Shown: one piece after another, positions 1-11,780 of the stretch
Layout of the letters: every line of letters begins with the position of its first letter
How positions within the stretch are numbered: the first letter of the stretch is position 1
From: Cryptomeria japonica
Taxonomy: Eukaryota > Streptophyta > Pinopsida > Cupressales > Cupressaceae
Direction: 5' to 3'
Length of the DNA stretch: 64,000 nucleotides
Assembly: GCF_030272615.1 (NCBI RefSeq)
Contig: NC_081415.1
Span: 379,035,392-379,099,391 of the forward strand
Position numbers and translations under genes: made by a program
The notes under the pieces: generated by a model
What the model was told of the DNA's origin: nothing
Database searches by the model: none
Seen by the model: the letters and a program-made list of their open reading frames with translations, nothing else

Positions 1-411
1 GAGAAAGTAAGGAAAGAGTGTTTAATTTACGAAAGTGATAGGAAAGATGTTATATCAGTTAGTTAAAAGAGTCTTTTTTGTGGGAACCAAGCTATGGATA
101 GGCTTGTGTGTAGAAAGTTACATTCTGGGACAGGTGCCGAATATGGTTTCTTAGAGTGAATTGTTGCTTTTTCCAACTATTTATTTTTGTTGTTCATGAC
201 ATTATACTCGGCTGAGTAATTATTTGAATTATCCATAGAAATAGATGGAATTCATTATTTTATGCTCTCTACCATATCCTTGAATGATAGTGAATGCTTG
301 TTTCTTAAATGAATTACAAAAATGAAAATGCTTGTTTCATCTAGGCATGCACTAGATTCCCTCTTGCCTTTCGAATTCTTTGGTTAAAACGATTCGTGCA
401 GGGTCAGGTAT
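1..411 (+). repeat. gypsy-B LTR fragment, inverted
   Basis: This is a plus-oriented piece of the gypsy-B LTR. It matches the reverse complement of about 15545-15960 and also of about 771-1080, including the shared stretch with GGGTCAGGTATTCTT. It runs off the left edge of the window. At 411/412 the orientation flips abruptly to the minus-oriented LTR. No coding capacity is seen. Confidence 0.75.
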
Positions 412-3400
412 TCTTAAATAGACACATAGATCAGTTAATAAGTCTATTTCATTCCTTAATTTACTTCCATTGCTTCATTTGATCATTTCATTTAAATTGT
501 AATAAACACGAATTTTCTATAAAAGATAAAGATTCTTTATTCCATAAATTCGATAAAAGTAGTATCTCAATCTTACAATACTTATGCATTTCAAGTTGTC
601 GTAAATTTAATAATAAAATAATACAAAGTAAAGGGTGAGATGCGTCCGTTGATCTTCAACCCAAGCTATCACCAATGTAATCTTTAGCATGAAGACAAGA
701 ACAAGATTCAGGTGCTTTTTCCACCCAACCTTGAAGCTTACGCTTCCCCGAAATTCTTGGTCAATCAAGAATACCTGACCCTGCATGAAATGCTTAGCAG
801 AAGAATTCGAAAGGCAAGATGGAAACTAGTGCGTGCCTAGATGATACATGTATTTTCAATTTTCTAATTCTATTAAGAAACAAGCATTCATTATCAAGCA
901 AGGATATGGTAAAGAGCATAAAATAAAAGAATTCCATCTATTTCAATGGTTTATTCAATTTGATTACTCGGCCGAGATAATGCCATGCACAACAAAAATA
1001 GATAGTTGGAAAAGAAACTATTCTCTCTATAATCCACAATCAACACCCATCTTGGAAGGTAACTTTCCATAAACACAAGCCTATCTAACTTTGTTCACAT
1101 AAATCTAGAATAAATTCATACAGAAGACAATCTTTGACCTTTCAAGCCTAGCTTCCTATTTCTTGCAAGATAAAAAATACTATGCTAAGAAGACAATCTT
1201 TTGTTTGAATAGAAATTGATAGAATAAATCTTTTATTACAACCAATGCTATCTGACAAGAAACTATCTTTTATGGATAATCAAATATACATCTAAAAGAA
1301 AACAATCTTTCCCTTCTATCTTTCAAGCAATTTAAAGACAAGATTAAAAAATTAAGAAGGTGTAACACATGTATGAATCTTTACATAGAAATTGAATAAA
1401 ATGAGCACACATTCTTTTATTCAATTATCAAAAAATTAAATAATGTAATCATTAATGTGCATTCCATTTCTTATGGTTTAGAAATCTAAGTTTTATTTTG
1501 TCTAAGATCTCTATATTTCCATGTGTCTTGGTTCAGTCTAAGCTCTCTATCTTTCCATGTGTCTTGGTTCATTTACCTCGTTTCTTGAACATCATACTAA
1601 TATGTGACTTTCTATGATTTAAGAACTCAACTCACTGGTTTTACTAATTTTGCATAACAACTATCGAACATGATGAAAATTCATAAAGCGCCTATCTATA
1701 TGGCCTTTCAAATGAGACACCTAATCACCATTTTTTTTCATGCAAGGGTCAAATTCAAAAGTGTAAGTATTTTCTACACAAATTCAAAATAAACTTCAAT
1801 TCTTAATAATTCATTATCCTAGTATTTCATCTTCTTTGAAGTTCAATTTCAGAGTTCCTCTTTCCATCCTCTTACTCTGTTCCTAGAGGATTGGGTGATC
1901 TAATTTCTAAGAGTTTCACTAAGTTTTATCAACAAACTTTCATAAATATATCATTATTGTATCTATATTTTCATGATCGTAATTTAAACAATTAAAAATG
2001 ATTCATTTTACGACTCTAGATCTTCCATTAGAATATTTCATAATTCTAAAACTAGATCAATCTTTATCTCTTAATCTCTTCAACATAACATACTAGATTT
2101 GAGCCTACCTCAAGAAACACAATCCAGGTCTATTATGATCCTTGATAACTTCGAATTGTCAGCAATACGTTCGGATTCCAATGCTTTCCTTCTTGACACT
2201 CTTCTATCTCGCTAGTTCTTATCCTTTGCATATTCTTATAATTTCTCTAATAATAAAATAACTATGACTCAATCAATAGTCCTAACCCATAAGTTCGACG
2301 CTAAATTGAAGATGATCATCATTGATCTTTTACGACATAGTCATAATCACGTCTAAATCTCCTCTACTCTTCTCTTCCACATTCCATTCTCTAATCCTTT
2401 GTTGATCTATATTTTCCTCTTCCATCTCTATTCTTGCCTCCATGAGTCTATCATCTCTCCTTGCGTGTGAGTGTGTGTGTATATCCTACATCTCTATTTA
2501 TCCTATTTTCTCCTACGATCTCTCCCCATTTAGAGGCTCAAAAATGATTGTTGATTTGAAGTCTATTACATTGAGTCTTTTTTTAACTCTCTCTCACATC
2601 TCCACGTCTAATAGAGATGGCAATTCTAAATGCAATTTCTGTTGTTCTAGTGCATGAGTTAACTATGCAATAGTTTCCTATCGTTGATATTCCTATATTC
2701 ATGGCAGCACATGCCTGTTATCTCATTACTTACTATAGTTATAGCCACCGATTGAGGTCTAATTTTAACGTGGATATACTAGTCGATTCTATTTCTATGT
2801 GGAATAAAGAGTTATCTGCAGTTTATGGTGGACTTCTTCTCTCATTCACCATGGATACTATAGTAGATTACTCACTCCATGGAGAGGTTGGCAAAGTGAA
2901 AGGTAATCACAAACACTTAAGTGTTTGTCTTTAGCGAGTTCCTTGTTTAAGCTTCCAAGTTGATGGCCACATTTCCACGTTGATGCTACTCTTAGTTCTA
3001 CATTTAGTTGATAGCCTTTGCATAGTTAAATACCATAATCTCCATGATAAAACCTCTAAATTTATGCATCTAACTAATGGTCTATGCCTACGTGCTAGGT
3101 TTGCATTAACCGATAGTTTATGCCTAGGTCTGAGTTAACTGATAGTCTAATCAGCCACCCAAATTGCCATGCGACATAGTCACTATCTTATAACAACTAA
3201 ACCCGCCACCTTTCTAATAAAATATATATATCATACTATATTATAATTTACAAAGTAAATATTAAACTTAAACTTTTAAAAAAATAATATAATATCATAA
3301 TTTATATAATGTGAATATTCATAAATACATTTTATGAATAATCATGTTTGTAGCATAAGACGATGATCGCATAAACTTAATATGTATTTATGTGTGTTTG

Positions 3401-3434
3401 ATAAAATCAAAGTTATTAACTACCATGTATACCT
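412..3434 (-). repeat. gypsy-B left LTR, first part
   Basis: AT-rich non-coding sequence that aligns with 15187-18375, the complete LTR copy of the same family. It lacks roughly the first 54 bases of the LTR, which are replaced by the inverted fragment at 1-411. It is interrupted at 3434 by the copia-A insertion and resumes at 11081. The short ORFs inside (about 60-80 codons) are not conserved between LTR copies and are not genes. Confidence 0.75.
3430..3434. repeat. target-site duplication, left copy
   Basis: TACCT lies directly before the TGATAG start of the copia-A LTR. The right copy at 11076-11080 reads TATCT, one transition away. The uninterrupted LTR-B copy near 18370-18385 shows the empty site. 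Confidence 0.7.
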
Positions 3435-4915
3435 TGATAGTTCTGATACTTAATATAAATACATAATCCATTAGCCAACAAGATGAGAGGGGGGGGTGAA
3501 TCATACAAACTTAATCTTCCATAAAAACATTAGATTCAACCTCAGTAACACATACTTCAGTAATATAACCAAAACTATTAAACATGCAAACTCAAAAGCA
3601 TATAAACATCATAAACCTCATAACACCAGATTTAACGTGGAAACCCAAATAGGGAAAAACCACTGTGCGATTTCGGACCCACTAAGAAATATACTCTTCT
3701 AGAGTATGCTCGGTTAAAAACAAATCCTGTTAAAGATTACAAACACATTGCTAGATGTGACCCAGTTAAGGGATTTCCCTTAGATCTATTAGGATCTTCA
3801 TCTTGTTAGAAGTGACCTTGTTAAAGGATTTCAAACACTCAATCAGAATGTCACCTTGCTAGAGGGTTTTACAAATAAGACAGTTAAGTCCACTCGGTTA
3901 AGAGATTTTCTATCACTTTCACAAAATAACAGTAATAAAAATCTATCTGCAACTTCACATCTAAAATGCTAAAGCAGATTCTTATTTGTTCAATACAATC
4001 TAGACACAGAACTAATCTTGTCCATCTATTGGGCTTCTATACTCTGTTATTCAAACAGGTCTTCAAGCTTCTATGCTCAGTAATCACCATGTAGCATCCC
4101 TGCGCATACACTTGCCTGCATACATTGTTTATCAACAGTTTCCTATTTATAAACAATTAGCTAACCACTTAATCTCCTTGATCACATTTCCCATGATCAA
4201 TCATAGCCATCAGATCTTCAATCTTGTCCAGGTTCAATGCATCTTTCAATCTAAAAATGTTTTATCCCTCCTATGAACTTGCATATATTTCTTGGAACTT
4301 GTGCCAGGGTATTGCGGTTCAATCTGCGTTGTAGATCTTCATGTCGACTTTCCTTTGCCATAGATTCATTAAAAACTATATTTATGGAATACCAATCATT
4401 CAATTAGTTCCAGCTCATCAGCTTCCTTCATTAAATAATGCATGTAACTATTTAATGCATTCTATTATAGCTCGGTTACAACTCGGTAAATACTAAACTT
4501 CACTTGGTAGACATTCCGCCTTCATTAACCGATAGCGATAACCTTAGGGTTTACCAACTAGGTTCTTTGCTTGATAACATAGTATAGTATTAACCTTTAC
4601 AATTTACAACATCTGTATGATGTTAAAACAATCTAAACATCATGATCTCATCATTTTCTGACTCGGTAATAGTTGCCCATTGAATACCTTATTCATCCCC
4701 TTATTCATCATATTCTTTCTGTTTCTTTTACCGACATCTTTATATTCTTCAAATCATACTTCTCAAGATATGGCAACATCATACTGAATTAGAAAATCAA
4801 TTTCTTGACATCAATGACAAAATAATAATATCAAGACAGTAAACATCCTTAATCAGTTATATCCATAATCATCAACAATCTTCTCAATGTCTGTTATAAT
4901 GCTATACTGCCAACA
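3435..4915 (-). repeat. copia-A 3' LTR
   Basis: 1,481 bp starting TGATAG and ending CCAACA on the plus strand (TG...CA termini). It aligns along its length with 9573-11075. A run of seven or more G followed by TGAATCA near 3488-3503 is shared with the other LTR, and its complement (TTCACCCCCC) is found near the end of the unrelated-orientation copia LTR at 23629-24827, suggesting related families. Confidence 0.9.
4144..4151 (-). promoter_or_regulatory. candidate LTR TATA box
   Basis: TATAAATA on the minus strand, in the middle of the LTR as expected for the U3/R border. The same motif is preserved in the sister LTR at 10280-10287. Promoter function is inferred from position only. Confidence 0.5.
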
Positions 4916-4931
4916 ATCTCCCCCTTTGGCA
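4916..4931 (-). other. copia-A polypurine tract
   Basis: On the minus strand this reads TGCCAAAGGGGGAGAT directly against the 3' LTR. It is the plus-strand DNA primer site expected there. The same motif is found before the other copia LTR at 23611-23628. Confidence 0.85.
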
Positions 4932-5324
4932 TTGATGGCAAAACCAATTGATTTGACCTTAAAAGATTCAGATTGCTGTGATCTAAAATGCTGAAATGCT
5001 CTCTTGCTGTCATCAGACTTTCTCCCTCATACATTAGTCTTCTCCCCTTTTTATTAGTCTTCCCACCCTTTGACAACAATGCTAAAAAGTAAAGAACTAA
5101 AACATAATGTTTTCCTATATAAAGTGATTTCTTGCTGTTGTGTATCAATGTAGTCTTGGTCAGAGCATTTTTTCTTCAATTCCTATTCCTGTAATATTTT
5201 CCTGTAATATTTCCTGTAACATTTCTTGTACACCTTTAGAAAACATCCTAAAGTGTATAATGCAGCATCAACTCCTAAAAGATATTCGATAGAGTCATCG
5301 GATTTATGCTTTCACCGAACTCGG

Positions 5325-5810
5325 TCAATGAGTGGAAGATAGGGGTAGGACCCCTAACTTACTTTTGAGATATTCAAAAGTGTCCCTTGGTAGTGTCTTG
5401 GTGAAGATATCTGCTATTTGTTCCTTTGTGCTAACATATTCCAACACCACTTTCTTCTCTTGAGCTTCTTCTCTAAGATAATGATATTTGATAGAGATGT
5501 GCTTTGTCTTAGAGTGCATAACAAGATTCTTTGAAATATTAATGGCACTAGTATTGTCACAGAATATAGTTACTGGCTCGATAACTTTCTCATTTATACC
5601 TTCCAACAGTTGTTTGATCCATGCAATGTTGGTACAATTCAATGCTGCAGCAACGTATTCAGCTTCTGATGTTGACTATGAAACACATCCTTGTTTCTTG
5701 CTAAGCCAACTCACTAGTCTTTCTCCTAAAAAGAAAGCTCCTCCACTTGTGCTTTTTCTGTCATCAATGTTGTCTGCCCAATCAGCATCAGTATAAACTT
5801 TTAAATCAAA
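5325..5810 (-). pseudogene. copia-A RNase H domain
   Basis: C-terminal RNase H of the copia polyprotein, which would degrade RNA in the RNA:DNA hybrid during reverse transcription. Seen in order: YTDADWA, STSGGAFFLG, SEAEYVA, then a conserved end containing FCDNTSAI, HSKTKHI, and TKEQIADIFTK. An in-frame TAG at 5676-5678 stands where the family has glutamine, just before STSEAEYVA. The frame otherwise continues to the normal stop after the LGVLPLSSTH end at 5325. The catalytic acidic residues are still visible, so the break is the stop codon rather than loss of the active site. Confidence 0.88.
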
Positions 5811-6910
5811 ATCATTTCCTTTTTGATATACTAAGCCATAATCCTCAGTGCCTTTCAAGTATCTAAAAATTCTTTTGATTACTGTCATGTGTGTTTCTTT
5901 AGGATCTACAGAGAATCTTGCAACTATACCTACTGCATGTGTTATGTCTGGTCTGTTGTGAACAACATATTGAAGTCTTCCAATCATGGATCGGTAAAGT
6001 GTCTCATCAACAAATGCAGATTCATCATTCTTTGATAATTTACAGTTGGTAGTCATAGGAGTACTTACTGGTTTTGAAACCTCCATTCCAAATTTCTTCA
6101 AGATTTCCTTTATGTACTTGGATTGAGTAATGAAAATCTCATTTTTCATTTGCACTATCTATAAACCTATAAAATACTTTATCTCGTCGATTAATGACAT
6201 CTCAAATTCTTTGCTCATTTCATTTCCAAAGTTCTTGCATAAAGAGTCATTTCCACAAAATATAATATCATCAACAAATATGGCTGAGATCAGTATTCCA
6301 TTTTCATTATTCTTCATGTACATATTGTTGTTCTCATTTGTCCTTATAAAACCAATCTTAATCAAATAAGAGTGCAATCTTTCATACCATGCTCTAGGTG
6401 CTTGTTTCAAACCATATAAAGCTTTGTTCAATTTACATACCTGATCTTTATTCTTGTCTTCAAAAAATCCTTAAGTTGTTCAATAGAAACTTCTTCTTCT
6501 AATATTCCATTCAGAAATGCAGATTTGACATCCATTTGATATACCTTGAAATTTTTGAAAGCAACATATGCCAACAGTGTTCTTACTCCTTCAAGTCTAT
6601 CAACAGGTGCAAAAGTTTCACCATAATCAATTCCTTCTTCTTGAGCATAACCTTTGCAAACTAGTCTTGCTTTGTTTCGAATGACCTCTCCTTTTTCATT
6701 TAGCTTGTTTCTAAAAATCCACTTTGTATCGATTACATTTTTGTCCTTTGGTCTTGGGATTAGTGTCCATGTGTCATTCTTCTTGATTTTATCAATCTCT
6801 TCTGTCATAGCATTTATCCAATCTTCACTGTTAAATGCCTCATTCACTATTCTCGGTTCAAATTCAGATATCAAACATGTGTTATGTCTTAGTTTGTTCC
6901 TTGTCATCAC
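5811..6910 (-). pseudogene. copia-A reverse transcriptase
   Basis: Copia-type reverse transcriptase (RVT_2). N-terminal part at 6428-6910 shows NDTWTLIPRP, WIFRNKLNEKGEV, RLVCKGYAQEEGIDY, ETFAPV and QMDVKSAFLNG. The central part at 6159-6431 shows LNKALYGLKQAPRAWY and the active-site FVDDIIF. The last part at 5811-6155 shows SMIGRLQYVVHNRPDI. A frameshift lies at about 6431-6460, and a TAG replaces glutamine at 6159-6161 after KYFIGL. Both catalytic aspartates of the xVDD box are kept. Confidence 0.9.
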
Positions 6911-7965
6911 TGGATCATCCTTATCTCCTATAATCTAACTTGGTGTATGATGTCTTCTGACATACTTGGCTAATATAGGCTCGATAGGCTCTGTATGATC
7001 TTCTTCATCACTTGGTAACTGGATATTATCTTCATTTTCTTCAACAGTCTTCTCGATAAGACTTCTTGGTTGAACATAGACAAATTCATCATAGTCTTCT
7101 GGTTCTTTGGAATTTCCTTCTTCATTTCTTTCTGCAAATTCATCAATTTTCACATTTGCACTTTCTACTATTTTGTTAGATGATTTGATCAGACATTTAA
7201 ATGCTTTGCTTCTAGAAGAATAACCTAGAAATGTTCCTTCTTCACTCTTCTGATCAAACATGCCATTTCTATCATCTTTGTGAACATAGCATCTACTTCC
7301 AAAGATTTTAAAATAACTTACATTAGGTTTCTTATCATACCAAATTTCATATGGTGTCTTCAAATTACCTTTCTTCAATTGTACTCAGTTCAGGGTGTAG
7401 ACTGCTGTGCTTATTGCTTCTCTCCAAAATGTTTGTGGCACCTTCTTTTCAATCATCGGTGTTCTAGCACAATCCACAATAGATCTATTTCTTCTCTCAG
7501 CTATTCCATTTTGCTGTGGAGTTCTCGGTGTAGAGACTTGTCTTTTAATACCATGATCATTGCAGAATAAGTTGAATTCATCAGATGTGAACTCTCCTCC
7601 TCTATCTGATCTAAGACATTTCAGTTGTCTTCCTGTTTCATTTTCAACTCTTTCCTTGTACCATTTAAACATTTGAAAAGCTTCTGATTTATCTTTTGAA
7701 AACATTACTAACATCATCCTTGAATAGTCATCCACAAATAATATGAAATATTTATCACCATAATAACTTTGAACTTTCATAGGACCACAAAGATCAGTGT
7801 GCACTAGATCTAAAATTCCCTTAGAAGTGTAAGACTTACTTGTAAAGCTTGATCTTGTCATCTTACCCATCTGGCATCCTCGGCACATAGCATTCTCAGG
7901 TTTTTCAAGACTCGATAGACCTCTTACTCGGTGCTTCTGGCTTATTTTGATTAGATTATCAAAAT
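6911..7965 (-). pseudogene. copia-A integrase
   Basis: Integrase, which joins the DNA copy into the host chromosome. The HHCC zinc finger is readable near 7850-7975 (WHKG...CHVNF..., CRGCQMG) but is crossed by a frameshift at about 7950-7975. The catalytic core at 7385-7888 has HTDLCGP, SDRGGEF and QNGIAERRN, i.e. an intact D,D,E triad. The C-terminal part at 6935-7378 has PYEIWYDKKPNVSYFKIFG and FLGYSSRSKAFK. In-frame stops: TGA at 7385-7387 for arginine and TAG at 6935-6937 for glutamine. Confidence 0.9.
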
Positions 7966-8580
7966 TTACATGACAAAACCTTTATGCCATAACCAGGTAT
8001 CATCTATCTTTGCATACAAATACTTGTTACAAGTTGAGTCAAGGTGAAATGTGTTACCTTTTGTTTGTGTCCCAGTAGTAGCTAACTTTCCATTCTTGTC
8101 ATGAACTTTGACAATTCCTTTCTCAAATTCTATTCGGTAACCTGTGTTGTTTAGCTGTGCTACACTCAACAAATTGTATTTCAAATATTCAACCCAATAA
8201 ACATCATTGCATCTTGCATTGTCAAGAAGTGTTATAGATCCTTTACCTTTCACCGGACATGGTGCATCATTACCAAATCTAACATAGCCTCCATCATAAT
8301 CTTCTAATATAACAAACTTGTGTTTATCTCCTGTCATATGATGTGAACATCCACTATCTATGATCCAAGAATCATTAGTGTTTATGTGCGATATTAGGGC
8401 TTTTTCTTCATACCTTTCTTCATCTGATCCATCTTTGATAGCCACATAAACTACTTCCTCTGTATCAGTTTCATCTGATTTATCATCGTTAGATTCCTCA
8501 TCAACTATTAAGCATGTCTTTCTATCTCTTCTTCTGAAGTCTCGGTGTCCTCTGTAATGATTATCTTTTTGTCTGTCATC
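7966..8580 (-). pseudogene. copia-A aspartic protease
   Basis: Retropepsin-like protease that would cut the polyprotein. SWIIDSGCSHHMTGD carries the catalytic D-S-G at about 8340-8360. It is followed by VRFGNDAPCPVKGKGSI and YNLLSVAQL, the usual copia layout. An acidic spacer (DEESNDDKSDETD) links it to the gag end. It shares the gag reading frame, separated only by the TGA at 8581-8583. Confidence 0.88.
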
Positions 8581-9507
8581 TCAGTAATCTCTCTTTTCAA
8601 TAGAATCTTTGTTAGGACAGTTAGAAGCTATATGTCTTATCTTATCACAATTGAAACATTTCAAAGGTAGCTTTCCTTTATACTTACCTTTGCCTCTCGG
8701 TAACCTTCTTGCTAATAGTGCTTCAAACTCTTCTTGCTTTCTGATTTCCTCATATAGTTTGTGTACTTCTTCCATGTTCTTACGAAATCTTTCACTTGCT
8801 CCATTGTGATGTCCTTCAAAGTACTTATACTTTCTTTCATTGAAATCATTAGATTCATCAAGATGAAAAGAACTAAATGCAGATTCAACTTTATTTACTG
8901 AAGATCCACTGTTATCAAAGTTACTTAACTCAAATGCATGTAGCTTCCCAATAGTAGCATCTAAAGAAACTGGCATATTAGGTACATACCTTAATTCATT
9001 GATTGCAAAGACTCAGATTGCATAAGCTAGTAGAAGGGTTCTTAACAACTTACTTGTTATATCCTTGTCTTCAATAGTTCCACCTAATCCTTTGATTTGA
9101 TTGACAATCTCCTTTAGTCTTGTACTATACTGAGTTATGTTCTCACCTTCATTCATCCTCATAGATTCAAGTTGTCCTCTTAGACTATCTACTTTTTCTC
9201 TTTGAACATGTTCATCTCCTCCATACACTGATATGAGCTTATCCCACATTGCCTTTGCATCATTGCAGCCTTCTAGATCATTAAACTCTGAATTAGTCAA
9301 TGTAGATGTTATTTCAATCATTGCTTGAATATGTTCTTGCTTTGCCTTTATCTCTTCCATAGTCAATGGATAGGTGCTCGATGTAACAAAATCATTCTCT
9401 AGATTGTATACAACATATTCTCCAACTCCTGATAGATGCAACTTCATCCTTTTCTGCCATGTAGAGAAACTTGACTTGTTCAGCTTCGGTGCATCCCTCT
9501 TATACAT
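8581..9507 (-). pseudogene. copia-A gag
   Basis: Gag capsid-nucleocapsid. I take the methionine at 9507 (MYKRDAPKLNKSSFSTW) as start because the upstream part of the open frame runs into the primer site and LTR. The UBN2/gag core has AMWDKLISVYGGDEHVQ and LRGQLESMRMNEGE. The nucleocapsid ends with one CX2CX4HX4C knuckle (CFNCDKIRHIASNC) at about 8620-8665. A TGA at 9013-9015 splits capsid from nucleocapsid; the frame is the same on both sides and the family has arginine there. Confidence 0.9.
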
Positions 9508-9560
9508 CTTTGGATCTTTTAACTCAAGTGCCTTTAAACTTTTCTTCCTGAGTCCAAAGA

Positions 9561-9570
9561 TCTGATACCA
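9561..9570 (-). other. copia-A primer binding site
   Basis: Minus-strand TGGTATCAGA, the complement of the initiator methionine tRNA 3' end, two bases inside the 5' LTR. It fixes the element orientation. Confidence 0.88.
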
Positions 9571-9572
9571 AT

Positions 9573-11075
9573 TGATAGTTCTGATACTTAATATAAGTAT
9601 AGATCCATTAGCCAACAAGAAGAGAGGGGGGGTGATTCATACAAACTTAATCTTCCATAAAAACATCAGATTCAACCTCGGTAACACATACTTCAGTAAT
9701 ATAACCAAAATTGTTAAACATACAAACTCAAAAGCATATAAACATCATAAACCTCATAACACCAGATTTAATGTGGAAACCCAAATAAGGAAAAACCATG
9801 GTGGGATTTCGGACCCACTAAGAAATATACTCTTCTAGAGTATGCTCGGTTAAAAGCAAATCCTGTTAAAGATTACAAACACATTGCTAGATGTGACCCG
9901 GTTAAGGGATTTCCCTTAGACCTGTTAGGATCTTCACCTTGTTAGAAGTGACCTTGTTAAAGGATTTCAAACACTCAATCAGAATGTCACCTTGCTAGAG
10001 GGTTTTACAAATAAGACTGTTAAGTCCACTCAGTTAAGAGATTTTATGTCACTTTCACAAAATAACAGTAATAAAAATCTATCTACAACTTCACATCTAA
10101 AATGCTAAAAAAGATTCTTATTTGTTCAATACAATCTAGACATAGAACTAACCTTGTCCATCTACTAGGCTTCTATACTCTGTTATTCAAACAGGTCTTC
10201 AAGCTTCTATGCTCGGTAATCACCATGTAGCATCCCTATGCATACACTTGCCCGCATACATTGTTTATCAATAGTTTCCTATTTATAAACAATTAGCTAA
10301 CCTCTTAATCTCCTTGATCACATTTCCCATGATTAATCATAGCCATCAGATCTTCAATCTTGTCTAGGTTCAATGCATCTTTTGATCTGAAAATGTTTTA
10401 TCCCGCCTAGGAACTTGCATATATTTCTTGGAACTTGTGCCAAGGTATTGCGGTTCAATTTGCGCTATAGATCTTCATGCCGACTTTCCTTTGCCATAGA
10501 TTCATTAACAAACTATATTTATGACATACCAATCATTCAATCAGTTCCAGCTCATCAGCTTCCTTCATTAAATAACACATGTAACCATTTAATGCATTCT
10601 GTTATAGCTCGGTTACAACTCTGTAAATACTAAACTTCACTTGGTAGACATTCCACCTTCATTAACTGATAGCGATAACCTTAGGGTTTACCGACTAGGT
10701 TCCTTAGGGTTTACCGGCTAGGTTCTTTGCTTGATAACGTAGTATAGTATTAACCTTTACAATTTACAACATTTGTATGATGTTAAAACAATCTAAACAT
10801 CATGATCTCATCATTGTCTAACTCGGTAATAGTTGCCCATTGAATACCTTATTCATCCCCTTATTCATCATATTTTTTCTGTGTCTTTTACCGACATCTT
10901 TATATTCTTCAAATCATACTTCTCAAGATATGGCAACATCATACTGAATTAGAAAATCAATTTCTTGACATCAATGACAAAATAATAATATCAAGACAGT
11001 AAACATCCTTAATCAGTTATATCCATAATCATCAACAATCTTCTCAATGTCTGTTATAATGCTATATTGCCAACA
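9573..11075 (-). repeat. copia-A 5' LTR
   Basis: 1,503 bp, TGATAG...CCAACA, the partner of 3435-4915. The 22-bp size excess comes from a tandem duplication of the segment CCTTAGGGTTTACCG near 10678-10725. A TATAAATA box is kept at 10280-10287 on the minus strand. Confidence 0.9.
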
Positions 11076-11080
11076 TATCT
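11076..11080. repeat. target-site duplication, right copy
   Basis: TATCT directly after the LTR end CCAACA, paired with TACCT at 3430-3434. Confidence 0.7.
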
Positions 11081-11765
11081 AACTTGCATCAATATAAAAA
11101 CAAAACGATCATTAAAATCCAATCATTCAACTTATAAATAATCATATTAAAAATACTCAATATAATTAAACATGAGCCATATTTACCTACTATATACATG
11201 TATATGATCGAGTCCTAGTATATATATAAAAAATACGTACAAATATTGTATAATTTCAAAAACCAAACATTAATTATAGTTTCGGTAATTCACATATTTC
11301 TATACAAAGGACGTTAAATCATAGAGTTACTATTTAATTCACTTTATTAACAATTTTTCTCCCTTCAGAGACAAATAAAACATAACATTTTCATGACTCA
11401 AATTCACTCATCAATGCAGACATAAATGAATATGCATAACTTCACTAATGTGGTGTGTGAGAGATTCCATCTATTCTAACAAAATACAATAGCTAAGACA
11501 ACTCTACCTGAACCATGTTCTCACCTTCATCATCGTTCACCTATTCTTGCAATCACTTGCACTCAATCGCTCATTAGCAATGACAATCCCAATTTACAAA
11601 AAAAAATATTACTGATAATTCAATTGTATATAAATCATTTCAGTACATTCGATATCCTATCTTATTTCATTGACAATTCCAATTTTTTTTTATTTTCAAT
11701 TCATTTGCAAAAAATAAACATTATTTTCGTAATTAAATAATTATGTAAAAACAAGGTTTGTGACA
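11081..11765 (-). repeat. gypsy-B left LTR, second part
   Basis: Continuation of the LTR interrupted at 3434. It aligns with about 18385-19120 and ends in TTTGTGACA, immediately followed by the polypurine tract. By eye it is only about 85-88% identical to the right copy. Confidence 0.8.
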
Positions 11766-11780
11766 TCCTTCCCCTCTTAA
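11766..11780 (-). other. gypsy-B polypurine tract
   Basis: Minus strand TTAAGAGGGGAAGGA abuts the LTR start TGTCACAAACC. The identical arrangement recurs at 19121-19135, showing that each LTR copy is followed by the same internal sequence. Confidence 0.8.

Larger units (their letters stand above)
3435..11075 (-). mobile_element. Ty1/copia element copia-A, nested in gypsy-B LTR
   Basis: A complete-length but inactivated Ty1/copia element of 7.6 kb on the minus strand. In element order it has a 5' LTR (9573-11075), a methionine-tRNA primer site, gag, protease, integrase, reverse transcriptase and RNase H in one reading direction, a polypurine tract and a 3' LTR (3435-4915). The integrase-before-RT order defines the copia superfamily. 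The 5-bp flanks match with one mismatch. The LTRs differ by roughly 4-5% by eye plus a 24-bp tandem duplication in the right LTR near 10678-10725, so the insertion is of intermediate age. The polyprotein carries six stops and two frameshifts. Confidence 0.92.

Noticed and set aside
848-2934. Small ORFs of 71-77 codons
   Set aside because: They lie in LTR sequence and are not preserved in the aligned copy at 15600-17900.
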